64,000 bases of DNA from Perkinsus olseni (Eukaryota > Perkinsozoa > Perkinsida > Perkinsidae). Each line of letters starts with the position of its first letter. Position 1 is the stretch's first letter. Below are positions 34,655-44,773 of the stretch, piece by piece. The notes beneath the pieces were generated by a model. That model had not been told where the DNA came from, searched no databases, and was given only the letters and a program-made list of their open reading frames with translations. The translations under genes were made by a program, and so were the position numbers. Location of the stretch: positions 124,001 through 188,000 of the forward strand of contig JABANP010000057.1 in assembly GCA_013115135.1 (NCBI GenBank), read 5' to 3'.

Positions 34655-35087
34655 ATGAGGTGTCTCACGATGGTGGCGGCTACTATCTATCTGATGGTCT
34701 TCGTGGTCCAGCACACCGACGCTGTCTTTCCTCCCAACGCTAGCTACTGCAGTAAGACGGCTCAGGTGATTGGGTTCGAGTGGGCTCTCAGCTTCCCACG
34801 TAAACCTGATTTCTTGAAAAATACTATGAGCATCCACACTTTGGTGAACCACACACAAGTCAACGCCTATGGTATCCCCATCGCGGAGTTCACCTTCGTT
34901 GGTCTGACTTTCATCAAGGTCGATGTGACATCTGAGCATTTTCACGACATTCGCCAAGGACCAATCTTTGGATGCTGACTACTGGATGTTGCTATTCTAC
35001 GATGAAGGGACTAATGGCATTGTTATTTTCCCATCAAGCAGTATGAAGAGGATATATCTTTTGAGACCCGAGAACTGCGTGAGGTGA
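34655..35087 (+). pseudogene. Secreted-protein family copy 1 (frameshifted)
   Basis: Start MRCLTMVAATIYLMVFVVQ is a signal peptide. The mature part begins FPPNASYCSKTA and keeps FEWALSFPRKPDFLKNTMS and YGIPIAEF. Compared with copy 3 there is one extra T near 34940 (after SEHF), which shifts the frame to an early stop at about 34977, while the old frame remains readable to 35087, so this copy is recently broken. The family is not recognised from any known domain. Expected location, if expressed, is the secretory pathway or outside the cell. Confidence 0.75.
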
Positions 35088-35731
35088 GTCTTGTTGACCT
35101 GTCGCCATCTCCTTACTTTGAGGAAGGGAGGGTGCCCATTTGATTCATATTCCCAGTATGTCACATTTGAACTGTTTATGCCGACTCGGCATTGCCGAGA
35201 GCTTTATGCTGCTAGAACATATCTTGTTGTAAGAATCTTGCCTGGTATACTCGAGTATATCCCACGTAGGAATGGAGTTCGGCAGTTATGGGGCAGTTAG
35301 GGTAGAAAGGGCGACAGCCTTGCTGCGATTGCTGTAAGCTTTCAGCATCCATGTCCGCCGTAGATTCCCCGGTCACCAATCGATGGGTTCTGGCATCACG
35401 ACCGTTGGCGATTCGGATCTCGACGAGGACAGATTGTATGACGCCTTGCAGCTGGCTTCGAAATGTACGCGATCACCGCTTCATGTTCACCCTGACTCCT
35501 GAATTGCTTCATAAATATGTATATGGATGTCCGACGATGACCCAGTGTTTGATCGTTCATGGCACACTGGGACACGGCAGAGAGGCAAGCCCCGTGACAC
35601 CGATGTGCATAACTGATCCCCCTCTCGAGAGAGCAAGCTTAGAAAGTAGAACGACGTTACACTTCCCGTCTTGTGCTGACGACGAGCAACAACGGAGAAG
35701 CAACACATGGCTATCACCAGTGAATGTCTCT
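35088..35731 (+). repeat. Duplicated intergenic block (units at 35088, 38409, 43423)
   Basis: Starts GTGAGTCTTGTTGACCT directly at the stop codon of the gene and recurs after copy 3 (38405-38990) and at 43423-43990, where the gene itself is missing. It contains CCATCTCCTT and CACACTGGGACACGGCAGAGAG-type segments common to all three. No coding content is recognised. Confidence 0.7.
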
Positions 35732-35901
35732 GCGAAATTCGCGGTCCGGACGACGGAGCACGCATCGGCGACGGCGTGCGAGCTAGCGCGTGACCAGACT
35801 CCGGTCGCCGGATGTCACTGTCGGCCCGGCAGTGCTCGAAACGGGGAGTGTGATTCGGTTTAGCCTATCTCTTCAGGGCTTTCTTTAAGTTAGAACCCAC
35901 G
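35732..35901 (+). promoter_or_regulatory. Conserved upstream block of secreted copy 2
   Basis: Shares GAGCTAGCGCGTGACC, TGTCACTGTCGGCC and the immediate leader GGGCTTTCT...AAGTTAGAACCCACRATG with copies 4 and 6 (39453-39613, 44156-44314). Its position and conservation suggest promoter and 5' UTR. Copies 1, 3 and 5 do not have it. Confidence 0.55.
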
Positions 35902-36346
35902 ATGAGTATCGCTGTCCCCCATCTGATGGCCTTCGCTGTTCTCTACCTCCAGGCCAACGCTATCGACAAGAATCAGGTCGTCTTCCCTCCCGATGAATAC
36001 TACTGTTGCCAGGAGGCCGAGCGCGCGGGGAACTTGTGGTCTCTCCGTTTCCCGCGTCAGCCGGCTTTCATGGAGAAACACTATGAGTATTTACAAGGTG
36101 GTCAATGGCCAGGAGGAGTTCACATATGGTATCCCCATCGCTAAGAGCAAGAACGCTACAGGAAGTTATGTCGAGGTCGATGTGAAGTCCGAGCACTTCA
36201 CGAGCTTCGCCAACGCTCAGGGTTTGAATCCCGACCACTGGGGATACCTGCCTTATGACGAAAAAACTGATACTATTACAATCAATCCCTCGCAGGGTGA
36301 TAAGCGAGAGGATTACTTGACACCGAAATTTTGCGGCCGCCACTAG
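35902..36346 (+). pseudogene. Secreted-protein family copy 2 (frameshifted)
   Basis: Signal peptide MSIAVPHLMAFAVLYLQANA, then FPPDEYYCCQEAE and RFPRQPAFMEKH. An extra base near 36077 relative to copies 4 and 6 shifts the frame just before the TMSI... segment. The remainder (YGIPIAKSKNATG... LTPKFCGRH) is intact in the next frame and stops at 36346. It would be non-functional unless the base is a sequence error. Confidence 0.75.
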
Positions 36347-36704
36347 TGGCCCACTAGGTGCTCATCATGATACGGACTATCCCACAGGCGCGGCTTGGGG
36401 ATCGTCGCGGCCTTTATAGCTCCCGGATCATTTCAACGGATCATTTTGGATCCATGCTCTTATTTTCTACTATCGTATTTCTGCTCCACGCTCAACGTTG
36501 GAAAGGCGGGAGACTGGGGCTCGTGCGGTACATCGTCTCAGACGCAACGCAATGTGTTGATCATATTATGGTGCTGAATCACTCTTTTCATTTGATAGTC
36601 AGATGATGTGACTTGCGTTTAAGCGTTATACAGTTGAGGATCGTGGAAATGCAACATGCGAGTTTCTGGATGTTCCTTGAGCCATTGATAAGGTCAGAAC
36701 TTAA

Positions 36705-37028
36705 CGAGGTCTCCAAAGAATACATGGAGAAATTGTCAGTCGAAGCACTTCACTGATGTCCGTTATGCTGATGTGCGGATTCCCACGTATCCTTGTGGGC
36801 AGGTGAGATGCCCTTCCAGCTCCCCATGTACGGCCTCTTTTAGTCTTACTTCAGATCGGGTGCCTGGTCTTGGTCAAGGGCAAGGGTATCAGAGCTGATG
36901 AGCCGGTCCGTGCCGTACCGAAGGAGATGGCTGGCAGTTTGAAATACTACAGCAGCAAGCTACATAGAACACAGTTCACCCTTCCTGCCAGAGTACACAA
37001 GGACATTTGCGGAGCAGCAGTCGAGTGA
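36705..37028 (+). pseudogene. Duplicated 3' fragment of spermidine synthase
   Basis: Matches 33050-33710 of the intact gene but with an internal deletion that joins the EVSK-type exon directly to RKHFADVRYADVRIPTYPCGQ. It ends with the same terminal exon and stop at 37028. It marks the left part of the segmental duplication that carried copy 3 of the secreted gene. Confidence 0.8.
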
Positions 37029-37976
37029 ATAATCCCCGAACACTACGGGGCCTCTTCCAAGGGACGTTTCTCAGTGCTAGTTGGTCGTGGAGTTGCGAGT
37101 GTCAGATTGTTACAATCTGATTGTAGAATAATGAGCTTAGCTCAAAGACGGAGATCCTCGCCGTTGTACCGAAGTGGTCCTGGCATTGAGCGTTCGGTGT
37201 CGCAGTATCCCTATTCCACTAGCCCAGTCAGAGCACACGATCGAGTAACCCAGTGACTCCATTAGCGCATAGCAGTAACCGGTCGTTACCGCGGCTACAA
37301 ATCGTACCAGGATAGCCCGTTCATGGTTACCACAGTGGCTACCAGAACAATTGTCTGTCTAAGGTGTCGAAGGCTCCGGCTCGGACTGTCGGTGTAGACG
37401 CTTGTCTTACAGACGGAATGGCCCTTGCTCGGGTCATTTTTGTCACTCCCCTAGTGTTTCTTCGGGAAGCAAGGGCCTCTCTTTCTCTCTGGAAGACTGG
37501 AGAGAATCGAAGGTCAAAGATCAGTAAGCATGGTTACATGCAAGCGTACGGAGGAGGGTTGTCGATGAAAACTCGTTCTAAACGACTTGCTATGAAGGTT
37601 ACAACTTCTCCAGAGACAAGGCGCCCCGGCTCAGCCCGCTGGACTGCAGGAGGACTCACCAAACCTGCAGGTGAACGTCTGCGAGAGAGAGTACGTAGGT
37701 CCTAACGAGTTCCCCGTAGCTTGGAGTACGGGTAACTCAACGGGTCTCACTATCCCGTTCTTAGGGACTTATCGCCGCCGTTATATTTCGCGTGGAATGA
37801 GGTTGACCACGAGCACCGACCCGTGTTTCCTGAATTCCGGCTGTGTCGTACCAGCTCGACTCTACCCGTTTTTGGCATTTGGCGCCGGCGTTTGGCATGC
37901 ACGCAAACGCACACACGCGTGCATCGTAAGTCGTCCCCATCCTCAGCAAACCTCCAAACAAGGGCTCTTCATAGAT

Positions 37977-38408
37977 ATGAAGTATCTCACGAAGGGCGCA
38001 GCTATTATCTATTTGATGGTCTTCGTGGTCCAGCACGCTGGCGCTGTCTTTCCTCCCAACGCTAGCTACTGCAGTAAGACGGCTGAGCTGAAGGGATTCG
38101 AGTGGGCTCTCAGCTTCCCACGTAAACCTGATTTCTTGAAAAATACTATGAGCATCCACACTTTGGTGAACCACACACAAGTCAACGCCTATGGTATCCC
38201 CATCGCGGAGTTCACCTTCGTGGGGTTAACTTTCATCAAGGTCGATGTGACATCTGAACATTTCACGACGTTCGCCAAGGGCCAATCCTTGGATGCTGAC
38301 TACTGGATGTTGCTATTCTACGATGAAGAAACTGATAGCATTGTCATCTTTCCCTCAAGCAGTAGAAAGAAGGTATACCTTTTGAAGTCGGCGAACTGCG
38401 TGAGGTGA
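37977..38408 (+). CDS. Secreted-protein family copy 3
   Basis: 143 residues, single exon. Signal peptide MKYLTKGAAIIYLMVFVVQ, probable cleavage after HAGA. The mature protein begins VFPPNASYCSKTAELKG; shared features are W-A-L-S/R-F-P-R, NTMSI-x-x-LVNH, YGIPIA, V-D-V-x-S-E-H-F and a C-terminal Cys (SANCVR). The two invariant Cys (YC near the N-terminus and the last Cys) could form one disulfide. The start was chosen at the Met that opens the signal peptide. Closest to copy 1. Function unknown. Confidence 0.8.
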   Translation: MKYLTKGAAIIYLMVFVVQHAGAVFPPNASYCSKTAELKGFEWALSFPRKPDFLKNTMSIHTLVNHTQVNAYGIPIAEFTFVGLTFIKVDVTSEHFTTFAKGQSLDADYWMLLFYDEETDSIVIFPSSSRKKVYLLKSANCVR

Positions 38409-39452
38409 GTCTTGTTGACCTCTGGCCATCTCCTTCCTTTGAGGGAAGGAGGGCGCCTATTTGACTCGATACTTCCAATATAGTATACTTGGACTGTCTA
38501 CGACGAGAGTTTTTATGGTCCAGGAACACTTCTTGTAGCAAGATCCTTGCTTCTCGAGTATATCTCACGTAGCAATTGAGTTCGGCAGTTATGGGGGAGT
38601 GAGGAGGGCAGGCGTGCTGCGCTTGCTGGAACCACCTAGCATCCGCATCCGCCGTAAATTCCCCCAGTCAGTGACTGGCATTCACCCATCGATGGATCCT
38701 GCATCACAACCGTTGGCCATCGGGAGTTTGACGAGAACTGTATAACCCCTTACAGCTGTCTTCAGCACATACGCGATTACCGATCCTGTTTGATGTTTAC
38801 ACCGACTCCTAAGGAGCTTCATAAACATGTATATGGATGTTTGGCGATGCCCCACTGCTAGGCCGTTGTTTATGCGATACCGGGACACGGCAGAGAGACA
38901 AGTTACGTGACCCCGGAGATGGAGGTAACACTCGCTTCTCTAACATCCACAAACACGGCGATGCACTGTTCAAGGGGGTAGAACGGTAAAACAACAGCAA
39001 GCTCCCCCATAGCGCGGAGGCACGTTGACATCGTTCTTTGGCGTTAACTGACTCAGTTAAACTGAGTCCTTTCTCAGTTGACGCTGCAGGCCGACCTCCC
39101 TTCTGCAATTTACGCAAGCAACACATCTGAAGCACCTGACTTGAAAATTTGACGGATCTGATTGATTCGAAGCTCGAAGGAGTGGAGCGCAAAGACCTCG
39201 AACTCCAGTTCTCCACCGGATCTCGAAGATTCGGCGATACAAAACGCGGAAGTTAACGGTTAGGACTACTCACCGTCGGACAGTTTCCAATAGAATCTAT
39301 CGAATAGATTGCAATCATGCGATCCCACTCGGGAGTCCGCGAGACATTTGTCGGGAGACATAGCGTATGGCCCAACCAGGATAAGAAGGACGAATGAGAA
39401 GAATCTCGAGTGTCTTTGGGGTCCTACTCACGGTTATCGCTCAGTTCGAGGT
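38409..39452 (+). repeat. Intergenic block after copy 3
   Basis: 38405-38990 is homologous to 35088-35660 and 43423-43990. The rest (39000-39450) is not recognised. It contains a perfect 9-bp-stem palindrome at 39050-39068 (GACTCAGTT, centre A) and a 7-bp one at 39294-39310 (centre CGA). Confidence 0.6.
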
Positions 39453-39613
39453 TCAGCAAAGTCCTCAGTGCGGACGCTGGAGCACGCGTCAGCGGCGCCT
39501 GCGTGCAAGCTAGCGCGTGACCGGGAGTCACTGTCGGCCGGCAGTGTCGAGAACGGGGAGTCGGTCTCGGCTTAGACTATCTGTTTAGGGCTTTCTCCAA
39601 GTTAGAACCCACA
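39453..39613 (+). promoter_or_regulatory. Conserved upstream block of secreted copy 4
   Basis: Same block as upstream of copies 2 and 6: GCTAGCGCGTGACCGGGAGTC, ACTGTCGGCC and the leader TTTAGGGCTTTCTCCAAG before the ATG. Putative promoter and 5' UTR. Confidence 0.55.
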
Positions 39614-40057
39614 ATGAGTATCGCTGTCCTCCATCTGATGGCCTTCGCTGTTCTCTGCCTCCAGGCCAACGCTATCGACAAGAATCAGGCTGTCTTCCCT
39701 CCCGATGAATACTACTGTTGCAAGAAGGCCGAGCTTAAGGGGTTCTTATGGGCTCTCCGTTTCCCACGTAGGCCGGAGTTCTTGAAGAACACTATGAGCA
39801 TTTTCAAGATGGTCAATCACGAGCAGGTGTACACATATGGTATCCCCATCGCTAAGACCGAGTGCGCTCAAGGAACTTTCGTTACGGTCGACGTGGAGTC
39901 TAGGAATTTCACGCGCTTCGCCGAAAATTATGGTTTGGATGCGGACCAGTGGAGGAACCTCCCTTATGACGGAAGGACTAATACTATTACAATCAACCCC
40001 TCGGGGGGTGATGATGAGCAGGAGAACTTGACACCGGGGCATTGCAAAGGCTTCTAG
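39614..40057 (+). CDS. Secreted-protein family copy 4
   Basis: 147 residues, single exon. Signal peptide MSIAVLHLMAFAVLCLQANA, mature part from IDKNQAVFPPDEYYCCKKAE. It carries the family motifs ALRFPRRPEFLKNTMSI, YGIPIAKTECAQGTF and DQWRNLPYDGRTNTI, and ends EQENLTPGHCKGF. Very close to copy 6, from which it differs mainly by lacking a 15-nt palindromic insertion near the 3' end. Single exon in a window where most genes have introns. Function unknown. Confidence 0.82.
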   Translation: MSIAVLHLMAFAVLCLQANAIDKNQAVFPPDEYYCCKKAELKGFLWALRFPRRPEFLKNTMSIFKMVNHEQVYTYGIPIAKTECAQGTFVTVDVESRNFTRFAENYGLDADQWRNLPYDGRTNTITINPSGGDDEQENLTPGHCKGF

Positions 40058-41691
40058 GGGCTCACAATGATACCCACTATAAGATAGGCGCAGCTTGGAA
40101 TTTGTGCGGCCTTCATGTCTCATCATCGGAGCCAGCTATTGGATCCAAGTTCTCATTTTCTTCATATTTCTGCTTCACGCTCAACATCGGCAAGCCGAGA
40201 GACTCGGTCTCGTACGGCACATCGTCCCGGGCACAACACAATGTGTTGATCACATTGTGGTGCTACAACATATCACTATTTTGGTGCTACAAGCTCATCG
40301 ATTTCATAGTAAGATGATCTGACTTGCGTTGAACAGTTATCCAGTAACTGGATTCCAGTTGAAGAACGTGAAAATACAACCTCATATAGTTTCTCAAAAT
40401 TTCCTGTGCGATTGAGGAGTCAGAACATTCCTCGAATACCGAAAAAGATCGCTAGCAACTTCCATGGCTATCGTAGGCACGATCGTAGGCGTGGACGACC
40501 AACGATAAGAGTATCAGAAGCGATGGGAGTACATTGAAAACGTCAGACCCGCGCGTCTCAAGTTTCTCTCCACCATAGGAATGGGGGATAGGATTGCTCA
40601 TCTGTGCTGAGCCTGCTTTCAATCTTGATACAGTATGTACCGGTTACCTCTTCAACCAGACCTGGGTTTCGATAGCAGCCGAGTTAAGGCCCTGTATACG
40701 TAGTTGACTGTGATGTCAATAGGCTAACTCGAAGGGCCCACGAGACCAATTCCTCTCCTGTGCAAGGGAGGCCGTAGGTTTGAAGCCGAGGGCAAACCAT
40801 CGCTACAGGGGACGTAGTCACACAATCCTGCACTACTCAAGCTAGCGGTTTCCGATGATGATGCTAGTTCTAGCTTCGTTATGATACTGACTTCTGGAGT
40901 GGTAATTTGTGCACGGCAGTCACGAGGAGTTGTCCTGCGGGGACGCGTGGACCACCCTCCAACTGCCTTTCTTCTCGGTTTTCTATGCTACATCGGTGTG
41001 AGGGGGTCTGCGGTATCCCGCGTGACCTGCTCGCCGCCTTCCCGCCGCCTTCCCGGGTGGAATTCGGCCCTCCCACCCTCAACCTAACCGAGTCTGCGGG
41101 TTAGCCGTGGTTACCACGTGGGCTACGGTAGCCCGGCTACCGCAGCCCTGGCATTAAGGGTTCCCAGGCTGGATGAATCCAGTGTTTGGGTGTATGCGTG
41201 TTCGCACGCCCAGCACTCCGGTGCAACGGCAGACGGGCCGGCGTTGTTCCCCTGCCTGTTGTCCTCAACAGAGGCACGTTACACATGCCGTGTTCAGGTG
41301 TGCCATATCCGTCTTTTTTCTCCCAGTCCCCGCAGTCAGAGGTTTCATCCCCGCTCTTTGGAGGTTGCCATTTGATCTTACACGCATGCACACACTAGCT
41401 GAGCTTAGGCCGCAGACGCCAGCCTGCGACTGTGTTTCCGTACAGTCCAAGGGCATTGAGCACCTGAGGAACGTGGATGCGCGCCGCATACTGCGCGACA
41501 CATGCGATGCCGGTGCGAGCTCGATGACACGGAGCCAACTCTGGTGGCAGCATTGCTATCCACTGGCATTACAATGCTAGGCATTTCCTTCCGTGACACG
41601 GTGGTATCTGCGTACACAAAAACATGCAGGCACACACGGAAGGCGGCTACTCTCCTAAACTTACTTCCACTCAGCTGTCTCGCAATCCATA
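40058..41691. other. Intergenic region between secreted copies 4 and 5
   Basis: 40042-40320 repeats downstream of copies 2 and 6 (36350-36605, 44758-45010). The remainder shows no recognisable gene. Two overlapping perfect odd palindromes occur at 41120-41134 (7 bp, centre G) and 41126-41142 (8 bp, centre C), and another at 40339-40353 (7 bp, centre A). Confidence 0.5.
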
Positions 41692-42150
41692 ATGCGAAGC
41701 GCTGTTCTCTATCTGATGGCTCTCGCTGTCCTCTGTTCTGGGAGTGCCGCTGTCCAGCACGACAAGAATGCCTTTCCTCCCAGCGAGTACTACTGTAGTA
41801 AGGTTCACCATCACGCAGGACCCGAGTGGGCTCTCCGTTTCCCACGTACGCCGCCCTTTCTGAATGGAACTATGAGCATTTTTACGTTGGTGCATCGTCA
41901 TCAGAAACAAGTCTACACAAGCCGTATCCCCTTCGGGAGGTTGAACCACTTTACTAATGTCATCTACGTCGACGTGAGGTCTGAGCATTTCACAACCTTT
42001 GCCGAAAAATATACTCTGGATACCAATATGTGGCAGCTGCTGCCCTATAATAAGGCCACTGATGGCATTACTATCCGACCTCTCTGTGGTGACAAAACGA
42101 AGTATGAACTGAGGAATGAATACTGCGGGCACCCTGATCGGCTCCGATAG
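41692..42150 (+). CDS. Secreted-protein family copy 5 (divergent)
   Basis: 152 residues, single exon. Signal peptide MRSAVLYLMALAVLCSGSAA, then FPPSEYYCSKVHHHAGPEWALRF... It retains the family architecture (NGTMSIFTLV, SRIPFG, YVDVRSEHFTTFAEKY, MWQLLPYNKATDGITI, C-terminal NEYCGH) but is the most divergent intact copy and lacks the conserved upstream block of copies 2, 4 and 6. It may be regulated separately. Function unknown. Confidence 0.8.
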   Translation: MRSAVLYLMALAVLCSGSAAVQHDKNAFPPSEYYCSKVHHHAGPEWALRFPRTPPFLNGTMSIFTLVHRHQKQVYTSRIPFGRLNHFTNVIYVDVRSEHFTTFAEKYTLDTNMWQLLPYNKATDGITIRPLCGDKTKYELRNEYCGHPDRLR

Positions 42151-44155
42151 TTGAGTCAAGTACCCCGTGAACTCAGCTGGGAGCTACTATTCCTGGAGGG
42201 TTCTTATTCTTGTTTGTATTCTTCTCTCATTACTTGAGTCACATTGCTTAGTCATCTTGCCCCGTCTAGAGCAATGCCTCCGGCGAAGGCATAGGAGTCC
42301 AAGAACATATCGTTTTGTTGATCCGTATTATGTCGTGATTGGTTCAGCAGTCAATTGGCAAGGGTGCTGAGGAGACGTTCGCTCCGCGTAACGAAGTCCG
42401 GTCGACAGCCCGTAATGGGTTCTGCGCCACTTGAGGGTGCAGCACTGCAGATCTAACGTAGTCGACGGAGCTGATATCAGCTTATTTTGCGGGAACCATA
42501 GGAGAGTGCCTTGATGTATGAGATCGATTGGCTCTGGTCGTCTGGAATCCATTCTTTCATCTACTGGCTTCTTGTCAACGGCCATTCAGCTTACCTCCAG
42601 CGTGGCTTCCCATCGGAGCGGAGTAGGATCAACGGAATATGCTCAGAATTGATCATCTCAGGATCAGCTGTCAGACCTGCGTAGCATATACCAAGTGACA
42701 CTTGGCAAGTGTTTAGTGAGCCGCCTTCTCAATCATTGCCTATTGTGATACATCATCGTGGCCGATTTGTCTCCATGGCCTGTATAGGGCGATGATAGCT
42801 TGGCGCTCATTGAGACTTGTCTCTTGCGCTAGGCTAGTAGTGACTATTGAGACCCACGTTGTAATATGTGCTCATCTAAGAAGTATCAAGGGTCTAACCC
42901 ATTTCTCCTACTATCACAGTTTCCGTCGAGTTCTAAGGGTGGTGAGCTTCCTGCTGTCTCTAGTGAACGTGAGTTTCTCCTGTCTTACGAGAATTGAATT
43001 CTTAGAATTCCTCTCTTTAGCGAACCAGCAGGGACCTGGCGAACGCGGCGCACCGTGCGCCGCGCACGCATAAGCTGAGGCGACGAATCATCGCCGATGA
43101 TAGCCATGGGATCGACAGGCATCCCAGTATAAGCAATGCATGGCGAGTCCCCGGGGAACTCACGCCTGGTTCGTCCCGGTGGGCCGCCGATGATTCCCTC
43201 AGGAGAATACGATGTAATACGATAGTGGCTCGATATCCCATGCCCGCTTACCGCCGCGTATTCTCAACCCTAAAAACACTCAGTTCCGATGGGCATTTCT
43301 ACAAGACGAATCTAACCGCGAAATCTTCGATGTGGTACTCCCGGGACCCTTCTCCGGAGTTTTTGCCAAGGCATGGCAGGATCTCTCTTGTCCGAACTTC
43401 GGACTCCGAAACAGCGGTGAGTCTTGTTGATCTATCGCCATCTCCTTTTTTGAGTGAAGGAGGGAGCCCATTTGATGCATGTTCCAATTCGATATACTTG
43501 ACTATTTATGACTTTTATGGTGCTAGAAAATATGTTTCAGCTAGATTCTTCCTTCTCGAGTGTATCTCACGTAGGAACTGAGTTCGGCAGTTATAGGAGA
43601 GTGAGGAGGGCAGGCGCTTTGCGCTTGCTAGAACAACCTAGCATCCACATCCTCCATGGGATCCCCAGTCACATTTCGATGGATCCTTTATCACAATCGT
43701 TGGCCATCCGGAATCCGGATTTTGACAAGGACTGATTGTACGACCCCTTACAGCTGCCTTCAGTATATACGCGATTACCGATCCTACTCGATGTTTACAC
43801 CGACTTCTATCTAGCTCGATAATTAGGGTATATGGATGTCTGTAGTGCCCCAGTGTGTGGTCGTTGTTTATGCGACACCGGGACACAGCAGAGAGATAAG
43901 TTGCGAGACTCCGGTGAGGGAGGTAACAATCGCTTCTCCACCATCCACAAGAACGTTAGAGCGTTGTTAGAGGGGCAGGAACGGTGAAATAGAGGCAAAC
44001 CCCTTCGTAACGGTGTTACGAAGGAGTTACTCCGCGTTACTAACGCGGAGACCTGGAGACAATGTCAACCCGACGTCGTAGCGAGAAGCGCTTCGTGAGG
44101 CGTGAGGCGGGCCTTCGTAGTGAGGCGTCACGGTGATCGCTTAGTTTGCCCTTCG
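42151..44155. other. Intergenic region between secreted copies 5 and 6
   Basis: No gene recognised. 43213-43422 is related to 48190-48450, and 43423-43990 is the repeated post-gene block without its gene. It is rich in perfect odd palindromes: 42691-42705, 42698-42712, 42996-43010, 43044-43064 (10 bp), 43087-43101, 44002-44024 and 44030-44050 (10 bp). Confidence 0.5.
43213..43422 (+). repeat. Dispersed repeat unit (partner at 48190-48450)
   Basis: GATATCCCATGCCCGCTTACCGCCGCGTA and AATCTTCGATGTGGTACT segments are shared with 48190-48450. The 48-kb copy is longer mainly because it carries short palindromic insertions. Not evidently coding. Confidence 0.7.
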
Positions 44156-44314
44156 GCGAAGTCCGCGACGCGGACGCTGGAGCTCGCACCAGCGGCGCCC
44201 GCGTACGAGCTAGCGCGTGACCGGGGGTCACTGTCGGCCCGGCAGAGTCCGAAACAAGAAGCGGGCCTCGGTTTAGACTCTCTGTTTAGGGCTTTCTCGA
44301 AGTTAGAACCCACA
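44156..44314 (+). promoter_or_regulatory. Conserved upstream block of secreted copy 6
   Basis: GACGCTGGAGC, GAGCTAGCGCGTGACCGG, GTCACTGTCGGCCCGGCAG and the leader ending AAGTTAGAACCCACA before the ATG are shared with copies 2 and 4. Likely promoter and 5' UTR. Confidence 0.55.
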
Positions 44315-44773
44315 ATGAGTATCGCTGTCCTCCATCTGATGGCCTTCGCTGTTCTCTACCTCCAGGCCAACGCCATCGACAAGAATCAGGCTGTCTTCCC
44401 TCCCGATGAATACTACTGTTGCAAGGAGGCCGAGCTCAAGGGGTTCTTATGGGCTCTCCGTTTCCCACGTAGGCCGGAGTTCTTGAAGAACACTATGAGC
44501 ATTTTCAAGATGGTCAATCACGAGCAGGTGTACACATATGGCATCCCCATCGCTAAGAAGGAGTGCCCTCAAGGAACTTTTGTTGAGGTCGACGTGGAGT
44601 CTAAGAATTTCACTCGCTTCGCCGAAGAATATGATTTGGATGCCGACCAGTGGAGGAACCTCCCTTATGACGGAAGAACCAATACTATTACAATCAACCC
44701 GACAGGGGGTCATGATGAGCAGGAATCCTGCTCATCCGATGACTTGACACCGGGGCATTGCGCAGGCTTCTAG
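44315..44773 (+). CDS. Secreted-protein family copy 6
   Basis: 152 residues, single exon. Signal peptide MSIAVLHLMAFAVLYLQANA, mature part with FPPDEYYCCKEAELKGF, RFPRRPEFLKNTMSI, YGIPIAKKECPQGTF, VDVESKNFTRFAEEYDLDAD and the C-terminal TPGHCAGF. It has five extra residues (SCSSD region) relative to copy 4, encoded by a 15-nt insertion that makes a perfect 11-bp-stem palindrome at 44714-44736. The insertion keeps the frame and adds a Cys. Function unknown; secreted by prediction. Confidence 0.82.
   Translation: MSIAVLHLMAFAVLYLQANAIDKNQAVFPPDEYYCCKEAELKGFLWALRFPRRPEFLKNTMSIFKMVNHEQVYTYGIPIAKKECPQGTFVEVDVESKNFTRFAEEYDLDADQWRNLPYDGRTNTITINPTGGHDEQESCSSDDLTPGHCAGF

Noticed and set aside
34655..44773. 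Secreted family as a known toxin family
   Set aside because: Only one conserved Cys pair and no resemblance to known toxin folds; no basis for a toxin call.
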